64,000 bases of DNA from CAYYYA01 sp964517065 (GTDB taxonomy: Bacteria; Patescibacteriota; Patescibacteriia; UBA1558; 2-01-FULL-52-15), in assembly GCA_964517065.1 (NCBI GenBank), contig CAZFBK010000001.1:1-64000 (forward strand), read 5' to 3'. The notes beneath the pieces are model-generated. The model was not told where the DNA came from, ran no database searches, and was given only the letters and a program-made list of their open reading frames with translations. This document shows, piece by piece, positions 31,608 to 39,925 of this stretch (the first letter of the stretch is position 1; each line of letters begins with the position of its first letter). Both the position numbers and the translations under genes were made by a program.

Positions 31608-32816
31608 CTAGTTAATCGCATTCGCTAATTGAAACATCGGCAACATGACAGCCACGACCATCAAGGCGACACCGAGTCCCATAACCACCATGATGATCGG
31701 CTCGATCAATGACGTCAAACTGGCTACCAAGGCCGACACTTCACGGTCATAGAATCCTGCTAGCCGCTCCAAAATATCGTCTAATTTACCGGTCTTCTCT
31801 CCCACTGCCATCATCTCCGAGACAATCTTCGGCACCACTTTGCTTTCGCTCATGACCGTAGTGATAGAGTTACCGTCCTGCACTTCTTTGATAGTTTTGG
31901 CTAAAATATCCTGAAAGACAGCATTATCTACCACTTCTCCGGTGATTTCTAAAGCAGTCCCAATAGTGACACCTCCACGGATCAGTGTGGACAAACTGCG
32001 AGCCATACGAACAATGATTACTTTCTTGACGATCATACCAAAAATCGGGAAATGCAATTTGAGATTGTCCCAGACGATACGTCCACCTTTGGTTTTCAGA
32101 TAGGCTCGCAAGGTAGCACCGCCAGCCACACCGAGTAATAATAACACCCACCAATAGTTCACCATGAAGCCGCTGATAGCGATCAGTAAGCGTGTAGCAA
32201 AAGGTAATTTCACACCTGAGTCGATCAAGAGAGCAGTAATTTTTGGAATGACGAAAATCATCATCACGGTACCGACAGCGACCAGACCGGTGACGATGAA
32301 AGCCGGATAGACCATCGCTCCTTTGATACGGCTGGAGAGATCATAATCTTTCTCCATCTGATCTGCCAGATAATTCAAAACTTCGTCCAAACGTCCGCTG
32401 GTCTCTCCTGAGCGGATCATCGCCACGAAGAAACGGTTGAAGGCTTCCGGATGCTTGGCGAAAGCTTGAGACATTTGTAGACCTCCATCGACATCATCAG
32501 CCATTTCTTTGGCAATGTTTTTCAATGCCGGTGACTCCATCTGGGCGTTGAGGATGCGCAGAGAAGGCACGATCGGCACCGTGGCTGCCACCATGACGGC
32601 GAGCTGACGAGAAAAAATAACCACATCACGTTGTTTGACACCACCAAGGATATTGATATTTAGAGAAAATCCACCCTTCTTGCCTTGACTGAGCTGCAAG
32701 ACAACAAGACCCTTCTCCTCTAGAAGCTCGGTCGCTCCCATGAGATTCGGAGCGTCTACCGTGCCCTTGGAAACGGATCCGGAAGCTGAGACTGCTTTGT
32801 ATTGAAAGAGTGCCAT
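31608..32816 (-). CDS. pilC: type IV pilus inner-membrane platform protein PilC
   Basis: 402 residues of the GspF/PilC family. It begins MALFQYKAVSASGSVSKGTVDA, with two GspF domains (FSRQLAVMVAATVPIV ... MIRSGETSGRLDEVL, and MARSLSTLIRGGVTI ... MMAVGEKTGKLDDIL), three membrane segments and the typical C-terminal IEPIIMVVMGLGVALMVVAVMLPMF. It organises pilin extraction above the PilB ATPase. Nine bp after the pilT-like gene. Confidence 0.97.
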   Translation of the reverse strand: MALFQYKAVSASGSVSKGTVDAPNLMGATELLEEKGLVVLQLSQGKKGGFSLNINILGGVKQRDVVIFSRQLAVMVAATVPIVPSLRILNAQMESPALKNIAKEMADDVDGGLQMSQAFAKHPEAFNRFFVAMIRSGETSGRLDEVLNYLADQMEKDYDLSSRIKGAMVYPAFIVTGLVAVGTVMMIFVIPKITALLIDSGVKLPFATRLLIAISGFMVNYWWVLLLLGVAGGATLRAYLKTKGGRIVWDNLKLHFPIFGMIVKKVIIVRMARSLSTLIRGGVTIGTALEITGEVVDNAVFQDILAKTIKEVQDGNSITTVMSESKVVPKIVSEMMAVGEKTGKLDDILERLAGFYDREVSALVASLTSLIEPIIMVVMGLGVALMVVAVMLPMFQLANAIN

Positions 32817-32825
32817 AGAGATCTT

Positions 32826-33896
32826 TTATTTCATGGATAACTGAAGGGTCTTGGGATCCAGTGCATAACGACTTGCTTGATCGGCGGCGATGACTCCCTG
32901 CTTGACGAGATCAGCCAAATGTCGATCCAGTGCGATCATACCGTCCTGACGCGAGGTCAACATGACATTATTCAACTGATAAAAATTGCCATCTTTCATC
33001 ACACTTTTGACTGCGGCGCTCATGGTGAGGATTTCATAAGCTAGTGCCAGACCACCGGCAATCTTCGGTACCAGACGTTGTGCCGTGACGATTTGCAGGT
33101 TGTCACCGACGATCTGACGCGCCCAAGCAGCCCGCTCAGCGCTAATGCCACTGAGAAATGACTCAAGTGCCGTCACCACTGACAGCGCATTCATCACTAC
33201 TACCACTAATTTGCCACTCTCTACTAATTCTAGCACAGCTTCCGCCTGACCGACTTCTGTCAGCTCACTCATCATGACAATCTCCATATCATCATCCAGT
33301 GCCTCTTTCAAACCGAGCATGTAGGTTGGTACATCTTTACCTACTTCACGCTGACTGATGACAGCTTTATTATTAACCAGCAGATACTCGATAGGGCGTT
33401 CTAGAGTCAGAATATGTTTGCCCAGACGCTGATTGACATACTCCAATAAACTGCAAGCAGTCGTCGTCCGGCCGGAATGATACGGACCTACGATCATGAT
33501 CAACCCCTTGAGCTGATCGATAGCATTAATAACCATAGAAGAAATACCCAAATCCTTCGGGTTGGCGATCTGCGTCGGAATGACACGCAAAGAAATAGCT
33601 GGATAGCCTTTTTGGAAAAAAACTTGAGCCCGGAATCGAGCTCGATCAGCCCAGGTATAGCTGACGACAATGTCGCGGTCATGCTGCAGTCGCTGCTGAT
33701 CTTCCGCCGGCACCATCGCCTCTACCACCGTGTTGATAAAGTCCGGATTAATAATCTGTTCGCTGGAGAGCACCGCCAGACTACCTCCTACTCTGATCAC
33801 CGGATAATTACCCACAGTCAAATGGACATCACTGGCGTGTTTTTCTAACGCCTGATTAAGAATAGTATTAAGCAGTAAACTTTCGGCACTGGACAT
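32826..33896 (-). CDS. pilT: degenerate PilT-like ATPase
   Basis: 356 residues with PilT-type architecture (KHASDVHLTVGNYPVIRVGG start; ISLRVIP; C-terminal VMLTSRQDGMIALDRHL). However, the nucleotide motifs are altered: Walker A reads GPYHSGRT (137-144) with Arg for the invariant Lys, the Asp box reads TLERPIEY instead of LEDPIEY, Walker B reads DDMEIVMMSEL instead of a DPD..LVGEMRD form, and the His box (TLHT) reads VMNAL. It probably cannot hydrolyse ATP normally and may be regulatory or structural. The frame is intact with no stops. Gene symbol denotes homology only. Confidence 0.85.
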   Translation of the reverse strand: MSSAESLLLNTILNQALEKHASDVHLTVGNYPVIRVGGSLAVLSSEQIINPDFINTVVEAMVPAEDQQRLQHDRDIVVSYTWADRARFRAQVFFQKGYPAISLRVIPTQIANPKDLGISSMVINAIDQLKGLIMIVGPYHSGRTTTACSLLEYVNQRLGKHILTLERPIEYLLVNNKAVISQREVGKDVPTYMLGLKEALDDDMEIVMMSELTEVGQAEAVLELVESGKLVVVVMNALSVVTALESFLSGISAERAAWARQIVGDNLQIVTAQRLVPKIAGGLALAYEILTMSAAVKSVMKDGNFYQLNNVMLTSRQDGMIALDRHLADLVKQGVIAADQASRYALDPKTLQLSMK

Positions 33897-34274
33897 TTAT
33901 TGGTTTAAAATCTTTTTAATCCTCGCCACAACTTCAGACGGTACGAAATGTGCTTTGATCAGATAATCTTCAGCACCTAAATTTAAACATTTATCCACGT
34001 TTTCCTTCTGACCATAATTTGTCAAAACCAAAACGGGTATCGCTTTGGTTTCTGGATCTTTTTTCAAAGCTTCAAGCACTTGGAAACCATCCATGATTGG
34101 TAGATTCAGGTCCAACAAAACCAAATCTGGCTTTTCTTTCAGCGCCAGCTTCAGACCTTTGGCACCGTCTGTTGCCATGATAACGGTGTAATTTTCTAAC
34201 TCTAATTTGGTGGCATACATCTGTACCAAGAAGTCGTCATCTTCAACAAGGAGGATTTTCTTTTGTTCGGTCAT
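33897..34274 (-). CDS. single-domain response regulator (receiver only)
   Basis: 125 residues. A CheY-like receiver with the acidic pair EDDD at 11-14, phosphoacceptor D55 (LVLLDLNLPIMDGF), T85 and K107. No output domain. In the pilus operon, immediately before the pilT-like gene, it resembles PilG/PilH/CheY-type regulators of pilus motility. No histidine kinase is encoded in the window, so it must be phosphorylated by one elsewhere or by small-molecule donors. Confidence 0.93.
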   Translation of the reverse strand: MTEQKKILLVEDDDFLVQMYATKLELENYTVIMATDGAKGLKLALKEKPDLVLLDLNLPIMDGFQVLEALKKDPETKAIPVLVLTNYGQKENVDKCLNLGAEDYLIKAHFVPSEVVARIKKILNQ

Positions 34275-34320
34275 GGGTTTGAGGTTAGTTATTTATCGGT
34301 AGGACTACTTCCACATTAGA

Positions 34321-34457
34321 GCAAAGAGCAAAATGCAAAAATATAAGTTAAAATTTAAAAAACCGACTGCAGTGTGACTTTTTGATTTCTAATTTACATT
34401 TTTGCATTTTCCTTTTTAATTTAATTACTCTGTCCCTGACCCTGATTCCTGACCCTC
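34321..34457. repeat. AATGCAAAAAT palindrome copy 2, plus GGGTCAGG repeat
   Basis: 34321-34425 carries arms AGCAAAATGCAAAAATATAA and ACATTTTTGCATTTTCC around GACTGCAGTGTGAC. 34434-34457 carries CCCTGACCCTGATTCCTGAC, the complement of the motif at 20608. This lies between the pilB stop and the receiver gene. Confidence 0.75.
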
Positions 34458-34459
34458 TT

Positions 34460-36211
34460 TTATAATTCACTCTCACTAGCTCTCAACACTTCCTCAATAG
34501 TAGTAATACCCAACAAGGCTTTGATGATACCATCTTGTTCCATCGTGACATAATTCTGCCGTTGCAGCTCTTTCATCACTAGATCATTGTGAAAACCGTT
34601 GGCAATCAACTCCCGCATATACCTATTCACATTAATTGTTTCTACAATAGCCACGCGTCCCTTATATCCTGTATCACCGCAACGACTGCAGCCCTTGCCG
34701 TGATACCATTTCTGTTGGTCACCCTTTTTCAATCCGCTATAAAAAGCTCCCTCAGGAATAGAGGTGATCCTCTCAGCAATCTTACCCTCGACATCCAGTG
34801 GAATTGTCGTTTCCTCTCGGCAATTTTCACAAATTTTACGCACCAGACGCTGAGCAATGATCAGATTCAAAGTTGAAGAGAGAAGAAACGGCTCGACTTT
34901 CATATCAAAGAGACGCGGTACAGCTCCCATCGCGCTATTGGTATGCAGGGTCGATAAGACGAAGTGACCCGTCAAGCCCGACTGAATAGCCAGACCGGCT
35001 GTCTCATTGTCACGAATCTCTCCCACCATCATGATATCCGGATCTTGACGCAAGAGCGAACGCAGACCACTAGCAAAGGTGAAGCCTACCTCTGGACGGA
35101 TCTGTGATTGGTTGACGCCTTTGACGAAATACTCCACCGGATCTTCAAGCGTAGTAATATTAATCTCTTCTTTGTTCAAACGGTCCAAGATAGCGTAGAG
35201 AGTGGTAGATTTACCGGATCCAGTAGGACCAGTCACCAAGAACATACCATTAGGCTTGTCGATATTCTCTTCACACAGTTTGCGCTGGACTCCCATGAAG
35301 CCGAGATCTTCCAAGGTTGGGGCTTTATCAGGGGTAGACAGAATACGCATAACGACTTTTTCCTGACCCATCAGCGGAATAGTCGAAATACGAAAATCGA
35401 CATCTTTCTTATGTACTGACAAACGAATACGGCCATCCTGTGGAGCGCGTGTCTCGTCTAATTTTAGATTGGCCATAACCTTAATGCGCGCCACCAAAGC
35501 TGCATGAACATATATCGGCAATTTGATGGTAGTGTGCAGGATACCGTCGATACGATAGCGTACCCGTGTCTCATCCGCTACCGGCTCCACATGAATATCC
35601 GAAGCTCTACCTTCAATGGCGTGACGGAGAATAACAGAAATAATCTTGGTTACAGGAGCGCTTTTTATCGTCTCATCTAGTACCTGACCGCCCTCGCCTT
35701 CTTCTTCTTCCTTCGGGGCAAAGATCGACTCAGCAAAATCCATAGCCTCTCCCACCTCTTCACCGAGACTTTCATATTGCTTGGCGGCGGCACGGAAACT
35801 CTCAGGAGAGATAACATAATAGACGGCTTTGACCGTAGCCTTACGGGCGATGAATTCTACCGCCTCCATAGCTTTCAGATTCGTCGGGTCAACGATACCA
35901 ACTTCGATCATCTCAGCGGTTTTATTGAAAACCACCATCTGATAGTTCTCAGATAGGTCTTGCGGCAGAATATTCAAGGTCTGCTGGCCAATAGCTTTGC
36001 CAGCCAAAGAAATATAAGGCAACCCAAGACTAGCCGCTTTGACTTCGGTCCATTGTTCGTCTCCGATGACAATCTGATTGCGGATGATCTTCTCAGCTGC
36101 CGCTAGAGTACCTAACGATTGAGCTTGCCAGGCATCATGAGTCTTTTGGTCGATGAGATGTTTGGCAAGTAGGAGATCGAGTAGCTGTTGTACGCGGTTA
36201 CTATTTGACAT
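34460..36211 (-). CDS. pilB: type IV pilus assembly ATPase PilB
   Basis: 583 residues from ATG 36211. A T2SSE N-terminal domain, then the full set of motifs: Walker A GPTGSGKSTT, Asp box LEDPVEY, Walker B RQDPDIMMVGEIRD, His box LSTLHTN, and the tetra-Cys zinc module (CENC ... CSRCGDTGYKG). Powers pilus extension from the cytoplasm. Start overlaps the previous gene by 11 bp; a longer frame reads into that gene. Unlike the pilT-like protein, all catalytic residues are intact. An acidic linker (APKEEEEGEGG) separates the domains. Confidence 0.97.
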   Translation of the reverse strand: MSNSNRVQQLLDLLLAKHLIDQKTHDAWQAQSLGTLAAAEKIIRNQIVIGDEQWTEVKAASLGLPYISLAGKAIGQQTLNILPQDLSENYQMVVFNKTAEMIEVGIVDPTNLKAMEAVEFIARKATVKAVYYVISPESFRAAAKQYESLGEEVGEAMDFAESIFAPKEEEEGEGGQVLDETIKSAPVTKIISVILRHAIEGRASDIHVEPVADETRVRYRIDGILHTTIKLPIYVHAALVARIKVMANLKLDETRAPQDGRIRLSVHKKDVDFRISTIPLMGQEKVVMRILSTPDKAPTLEDLGFMGVQRKLCEENIDKPNGMFLVTGPTGSGKSTTLYAILDRLNKEEINITTLEDPVEYFVKGVNQSQIRPEVGFTFASGLRSLLRQDPDIMMVGEIRDNETAGLAIQSGLTGHFVLSTLHTNSAMGAVPRLFDMKVEPFLLSSTLNLIIAQRLVRKICENCREETTIPLDVEGKIAERITSIPEGAFYSGLKKGDQQKWYHGKGCSRCGDTGYKGRVAIVETINVNRYMRELIANGFHNDLVMKELQRQNYVTMEQDGIIKALLGITTIEEVLRASESEL

Positions 36212-36542
36212 TGGCACTGGTACTAGTAGCGAGTGGTAAGAAAGGATTGGTTCGCTGACCGTAGACCCCAATAGTAATACCGATATTCGCTTCTGGGGTT
36301 AAAGATTGGTATTGGGAGCTCGACTCCAGCTTGTCCCATGTTCCGTTAGTTCCGAGATTTTTCAGTGAACTCTCGATCTGATTGTTCAGACTTTTGACAT
36401 TCGCAATTCCGGAGTTACTCGTGGTTACTGGAAGTACGAGTGGCTGACCAGAGGGATTGGATAAAAAATTAGTATAAATAACATACCCCGAGATAGCCAG
36501 GAAAATAACGGACATGATAATTAAGACAGTATCTCGCTTCAT
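36201..36542 (-). CDS. small pilus-locus membrane protein
   Basis: 113 residues: one membrane segment near the N-terminus (TVLIIMSVIFLAISGYVIYTN) and an external Ser/Asn/Pro-rich part. Not recognised. It overlaps PilO (4 bp) and pilB (11 bp), in the position where PilP-like lipoproteins occur in Gram-negative clusters; there is no lipobox or PilP motif, so this is only positional. It probably works with the PilMNO platform. Confidence 0.7.
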   Translation of the reverse strand: MKRDTVLIIMSVIFLAISGYVIYTNFLSNPSGQPLVLPVTTSNSGIANVKSLNNQIESSLKNLGTNGTWDKLESSSQYQSLTPEANIGITIGVYGQRTNPFLPLATSTSANVK

Positions 36543-37297
36543 TGATTTGTACTTGAGGCAGTTTGATTAGCAGTCGAGGAAACAGCTTTGGCCGATGCGC
36601 TGCGGTAATATGTCTTCAATGTCAGATTGAAGCCGGAGCTTTTCTTTGTCTTAGGGTCAATAGTCTCGAAGCCCAAGGTTTGAATATCAAAGAGACGCAG
36701 ATTTTTTTCTAAATCATCCAGATAGGCTTTGAGATCCTCGTAGGAGCCTGGACCGAGCTTCAGCGTAATACTCAAACTAGCTACATTGCGGGGTAAGATA
36801 TCCAACAACTGCTCAGCACTACCCGTCTGAACGCCAGCCGTCACCCGACGCTCGCTCAACGCCGGATCAGCCGGACGACTGATATCGATGGACTGTAATT
36901 TCAAACCGCGTTTATTCGCCAAATACTCAGCCTGCACGAAGAGTGAAGGGAAATCGGGCTGATTAGGAATGACGGCAAAAAGTTTATCCAGAGAACCTTG
37001 GCGTGTAGACTGAATAGTCGCGTATTCTTGGCGCAGTTGAATAAGTTTTTGTTCGACTAGCTTGAGATCCTTTAAAGTACTTTCTTTGTTTGGTAAGTAG
37101 GTCTCGTTTTTTTCAGAAATGGTAGCGACCTTCGGACTGATGATCCACAAGTAGCTAGCTGCCAAGACAATGACAACAATCAAAGCAATTAACCAAGCAA
37201 TATAGGTGTTCATGACCAACAGCAATGGGCTGGCATTCTCCATGGTGAGTCCAGTGGTTTCTGGTCGGCGGTTATTGGTGCGTGATTGATTCATCAT
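36539..37297 (-). CDS. pilO: PilO-like pilus assembly protein
   Basis: 252 residues: a cytoplasmic N-terminus, one membrane helix (IAWLIALIVVIVLAASYLWII, ~34-54), a coiled coil (TLKDLKLVEQKLIQLRQEYATIQ), then a ferredoxin-like periplasmic domain (IPNQPDFPSLFVQAEYLANKRG), the PilO arrangement. It pairs with PilN to link PilM to the outer part. Two ATGs are adjacent at 37297 and 37294. Follows pilN with a 2-bp gap. Confidence 0.88.
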   Translation of the reverse strand: MMNQSRTNNRRPETTGLTMENASPLLLVMNTYIAWLIALIVVIVLAASYLWIISPKVATISEKNETYLPNKESTLKDLKLVEQKLIQLRQEYATIQSTRQGSLDKLFAVIPNQPDFPSLFVQAEYLANKRGLKLQSIDISRPADPALSERRVTAGVQTGSAEQLLDILPRNVASLSITLKLGPGSYEDLKAYLDDLEKNLRLFDIQTLGFETIDPKTKKSSGFNLTLKTYYRSASAKAVSSTANQTASSTNQ

Positions 37298-37299
37298 AC

Positions 37300-38637
37300 T
37301 TATTTACTGGAAGTACTAGAAGCGTAATAAAACAGATTATTGTTTAACGTCAGATTAATAGTGAAGCTGACACCACCTTTTTCATCCTGAGTCACCGTAG
37401 TAATAGAAGCATCTTTGACGAACTCTTGAGCTTCAGGCATCTGCAAAAGCTTGAGCTGACGGGCAGCCGACTGATAATCAGTGCCACGGGCATTAAGACT
37501 CATACTACCATTGGTACCAGCAGCAAAACGATCATAAGAAACAGTATCAATAGAATATTTCTGCAGCAGAGCAAAAAACTTCGTCCAATAGACATGGCGA
37601 CTGAGCAACTGCTGAACGTCTTTGATCTGCGTCTCAGTCTTGGCTATTTCATCCTTCAAAGCCTGAAACTGGTTGATCGAGGCTTCCACTTGGGCAATTT
37701 GTTTGTCAATTTCTTTGGCTTTACTCTCAATCTGCCACTCCCACAACATCAACCCACCGTACACAATAGCCGCCACTATAACGGCTCCGACGGCACTCAT
37801 CAATAACCGTTGACTAATCTGTGTCCAACTTTTGACTGTCAGAGCAGTTGGTATCAGGTTTACTTGGAAGCCGTCCGCTGCGTCTTTTTTGTCGCTCTGA
37901 GCCTGATGTCCTCCGAGATGCCAGGCTGGCAGATGAAAACCGTGTTTCTTCGGGGACGTCGGTTCTGGTAGTGCTTCTGACATTGGAGCCGGTATCGACG
38001 GTATGGTAGGAGTCACAGGCTCGATAGACAGCACAGGCATCACTGGCATAACGGGAGTCGTCTCAGCCGGCGGGCGCGGTAACGAAGTATCGATAGCTTC
38101 ATAACTGATAGGAGCAGTCTGATCGGCCGACTTCATCACAGCCGGCGTCGGAGGAGTCACATCAACCACCGGAGCAACTTCCGGACTGACAGGTGTCATA
38201 TCGATTTTTTTGGCTTGATTGAACAAGGCGTTGTCATTAGCTGGCAGCTCTTTGCCTGATTTTGTAAACACATCATTAATGATCTGTTGTTTCCAGATCT
38301 CTTCTTTGGCCTGCTCCTGAGCTTGAAAATCGTCTTTACTTTTCAAAACTTTAAAAAGGAGTTTTGGTTTTTTGTCATCATCGGGCTCTTGGTCGATTGG
38401 TTCAGTAGACTTCTTTTTGTCCTTACCAAACCACGAAGAGAATGAAAACCAAGGAACCTTACCTTCTGGCAATTTTTTATTATCTGGCTTCGGGACACGC
38501 AACACAGGACCCGCTACCGCATCCTTACTCATCAGTTCTTTGTTCTCCTCCTGACGCAAAGCATCGGGCAAGAGATTGATACCGCTTGCATCTGGCTCAG
38601 GTGTTGAACTGTTTTTGTTTTGGCTAATATCGCTCAT
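37300..38637 (-). CDS. pilN: PilN-like protein with long disordered N-terminus
   Basis: 445 residues, about twice the usual PilN length. Residues 1-~255 are Pro/Lys/Glu-rich and low complexity (repeated PVMPVMPVLSIEPVTPTIP-like runs). The PilN part follows: NLIPTAL, a membrane helix (LLMSAVGAVIVAAIVYGGLML), a coiled coil and a periplasmic domain. INLLPDAL near residue 20 resembles the PilM-binding INLLP motif of PilN, and VNLIPTAL near 255 resembles it again. Between pilM and pilO, as in canonical clusters. Confidence 0.88.
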   Translation of the reverse strand: MSDISQNKNSSTPEPDASGINLLPDALRQEENKELMSKDAVAGPVLRVPKPDNKKLPEGKVPWFSFSSWFGKDKKKSTEPIDQEPDDDKKPKLLFKVLKSKDDFQAQEQAKEEIWKQQIINDVFTKSGKELPANDNALFNQAKKIDMTPVSPEVAPVVDVTPPTPAVMKSADQTAPISYEAIDTSLPRPPAETTPVMPVMPVLSIEPVTPTIPSIPAPMSEALPEPTSPKKHGFHLPAWHLGGHQAQSDKKDAADGFQVNLIPTALTVKSWTQISQRLLMSAVGAVIVAAIVYGGLMLWEWQIESKAKEIDKQIAQVEASINQFQALKDEIAKTETQIKDVQQLLSRHVYWTKFFALLQKYSIDTVSYDRFAAGTNGSMSLNARGTDYQSAARQLKLLQMPEAQEFVKDASITTVTQDEKGGVSFTINLTLNNNLFYYASSTSSK

Positions 38638-38643
38638 ACTTTA

Positions 38644-39831
38644 TTACACTATGTCTCTCATAGCCAGTCCGATAGCCGAAGCCATCTGAGGTGCGATAGC
38701 ATCAATAGCTGGCTTGACGTCAAGTGGGTAAATGACACGATCCCACGGGTTGCCAATAATGGTCGGGATCTTCAACAAATCGTAGAGATACGTCGCTAAG
38801 TTCGGCAAGAAAGCCGAACCGCCGGACAAAATCAGCTTCTCTACTTTCAGCGAGCCTTGATTTTGATAGAGCTCATAGACGTATTGAATCTCATTGATGA
38901 TAGGGGTTAGACTTTCGGAAATAGTTTTTGGTACGCCCCGACTCGTATCATTCGATGTGACACCGAAATCAATTTTGAATTGTTCCGCACGTTCGAAAGC
39001 CACATTGAGACTATTCATGATCGCTTTGGTAATATTGTAACCGCCGATATCAAGACCGCGATTTAGTATTGGTACGCCCTTCTCGATAATGACGATATCA
39101 GTTGACAAGGAGCCAATATCCACGATCATGGTAGTCGTCTCATCATTGCCGATCAGTGAGCGAGACAAAGCAAAAGCCTCAGTCTCCAATGACAGCAGAT
39201 GCAGATTATTCATTTTGAAAATATCCAGATACTTGGCTACGAGATTTTTCGGCGCGGCTGTCAGTAATAAACGAATATTATCTTTGGCAGACTTGGCGGC
39301 AGCCTTGGCCATGGCTTTTTCTTCTTGATTAGCCTCTTTCTTAGCTTCAGACTGCAGCTGTTCAGGTGATTTCGCTGTGTCTGCGACTGGTTTTTTCTTG
39401 AACAATGCAGCCAAATCTTGACCGAGTGGATTAGTACCAGAGATGACATTTTGTTCGCTGTCTGCCAGTACTTTCCAATCAAGAATCATCTCCTCCAACG
39501 GTAAAGGGATAAACTTTTTTGCTTCCCAACGAACTGCCGCGTTCAGATCTTTGCGCGACATCTTGGGTAAACTGATAATAGAATTAAACACGGCATAGGT
39601 AGGCAAAGCAGCCACACAGCGATCAGTAGTCACTCCTGCTCTATCCATCAAAGCTTGTAAAACTTTGGCCACTTTGTCAGTCATGCCGGGAGCATTGCTT
39701 CTGACGAGATCAGCTTGGAACTCCGCATACCCATAGGTAACCAAGCTCGGCTGTCCGTTTTTGTCTGCTAGTTCAACAATCTTGATAGCTGAGGTGCCAA
39801 TGTCTACACCTAAATAACTTTTTTTGCCCAT
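38644..39831 (-). CDS. pilM: type IV pilus assembly protein PilM
   Basis: 395 residues of the actin-like/FtsA-like PilM family. Phosphate-1 motif LGVDIGTSAIKIVEL, further DIGSLSTDIVIIEKG, adenosine-type LILSGGSAFLPNLATYL. An insertion of charged sequence (KKPVADTAKSPEQLQSE, ~145-180) lengthens the usual ~350-residue form. It sits in the cytoplasm and binds the N-terminus of PilN. First gene of the pilM-N-O-x-B run, with promoter TGGTATAAT and a hairpin at +1. Confidence 0.95.
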   Translation of the reverse strand: MGKKSYLGVDIGTSAIKIVELADKNGQPSLVTYGYAEFQADLVRSNAPGMTDKVAKVLQALMDRAGVTTDRCVAALPTYAVFNSIISLPKMSRKDLNAAVRWEAKKFIPLPLEEMILDWKVLADSEQNVISGTNPLGQDLAALFKKKPVADTAKSPEQLQSEAKKEANQEEKAMAKAAAKSAKDNIRLLLTAAPKNLVAKYLDIFKMNNLHLLSLETEAFALSRSLIGNDETTTMIVDIGSLSTDIVIIEKGVPILNRGLDIGGYNITKAIMNSLNVAFERAEQFKIDFGVTSNDTSRGVPKTISESLTPIINEIQYVYELYQNQGSLKVEKLILSGGSAFLPNLATYLYDLLKIPTIIGNPWDRVIYPLDVKPAIDAIAPQMASAIGLAMRDIV

Positions 39832-39868
39832 GATAATAATTGTTGATTGACGAGTATAAATAAAGAAT

Positions 39869-39901
39869 ACACAAGCGTCAAAACTTGTGTAAATTATACC
39901 A
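39869..39901 (-). promoter_or_regulatory. pilM operon promoter with palindrome at +1
   Basis: TGGTATAAT (39893-39901, minus strand) is followed by ACACAAG/CTTGTGT (39869-39875 with 39884-39890), a 7-bp inverted repeat that covers the expected transcription start. It could be an operator or a 5' stabilising hairpin. Confidence 0.6.
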
Positions 39902-39925
39902 CGAATACCAAATCAGCGACAACTC

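Noticed and set aside
32826..33896. pilT called as a pseudogene
   Set aside because: The frame is full length with no stop or shift and the altered motifs are consistent substitutions, so a pseudo-ATPase is more likely than decay.
36212..36271. Longer N-terminus of PilB
   Set aside because: The extra residues read the end of the preceding gene in another frame; MSNSNRV matches the usual PilB start.
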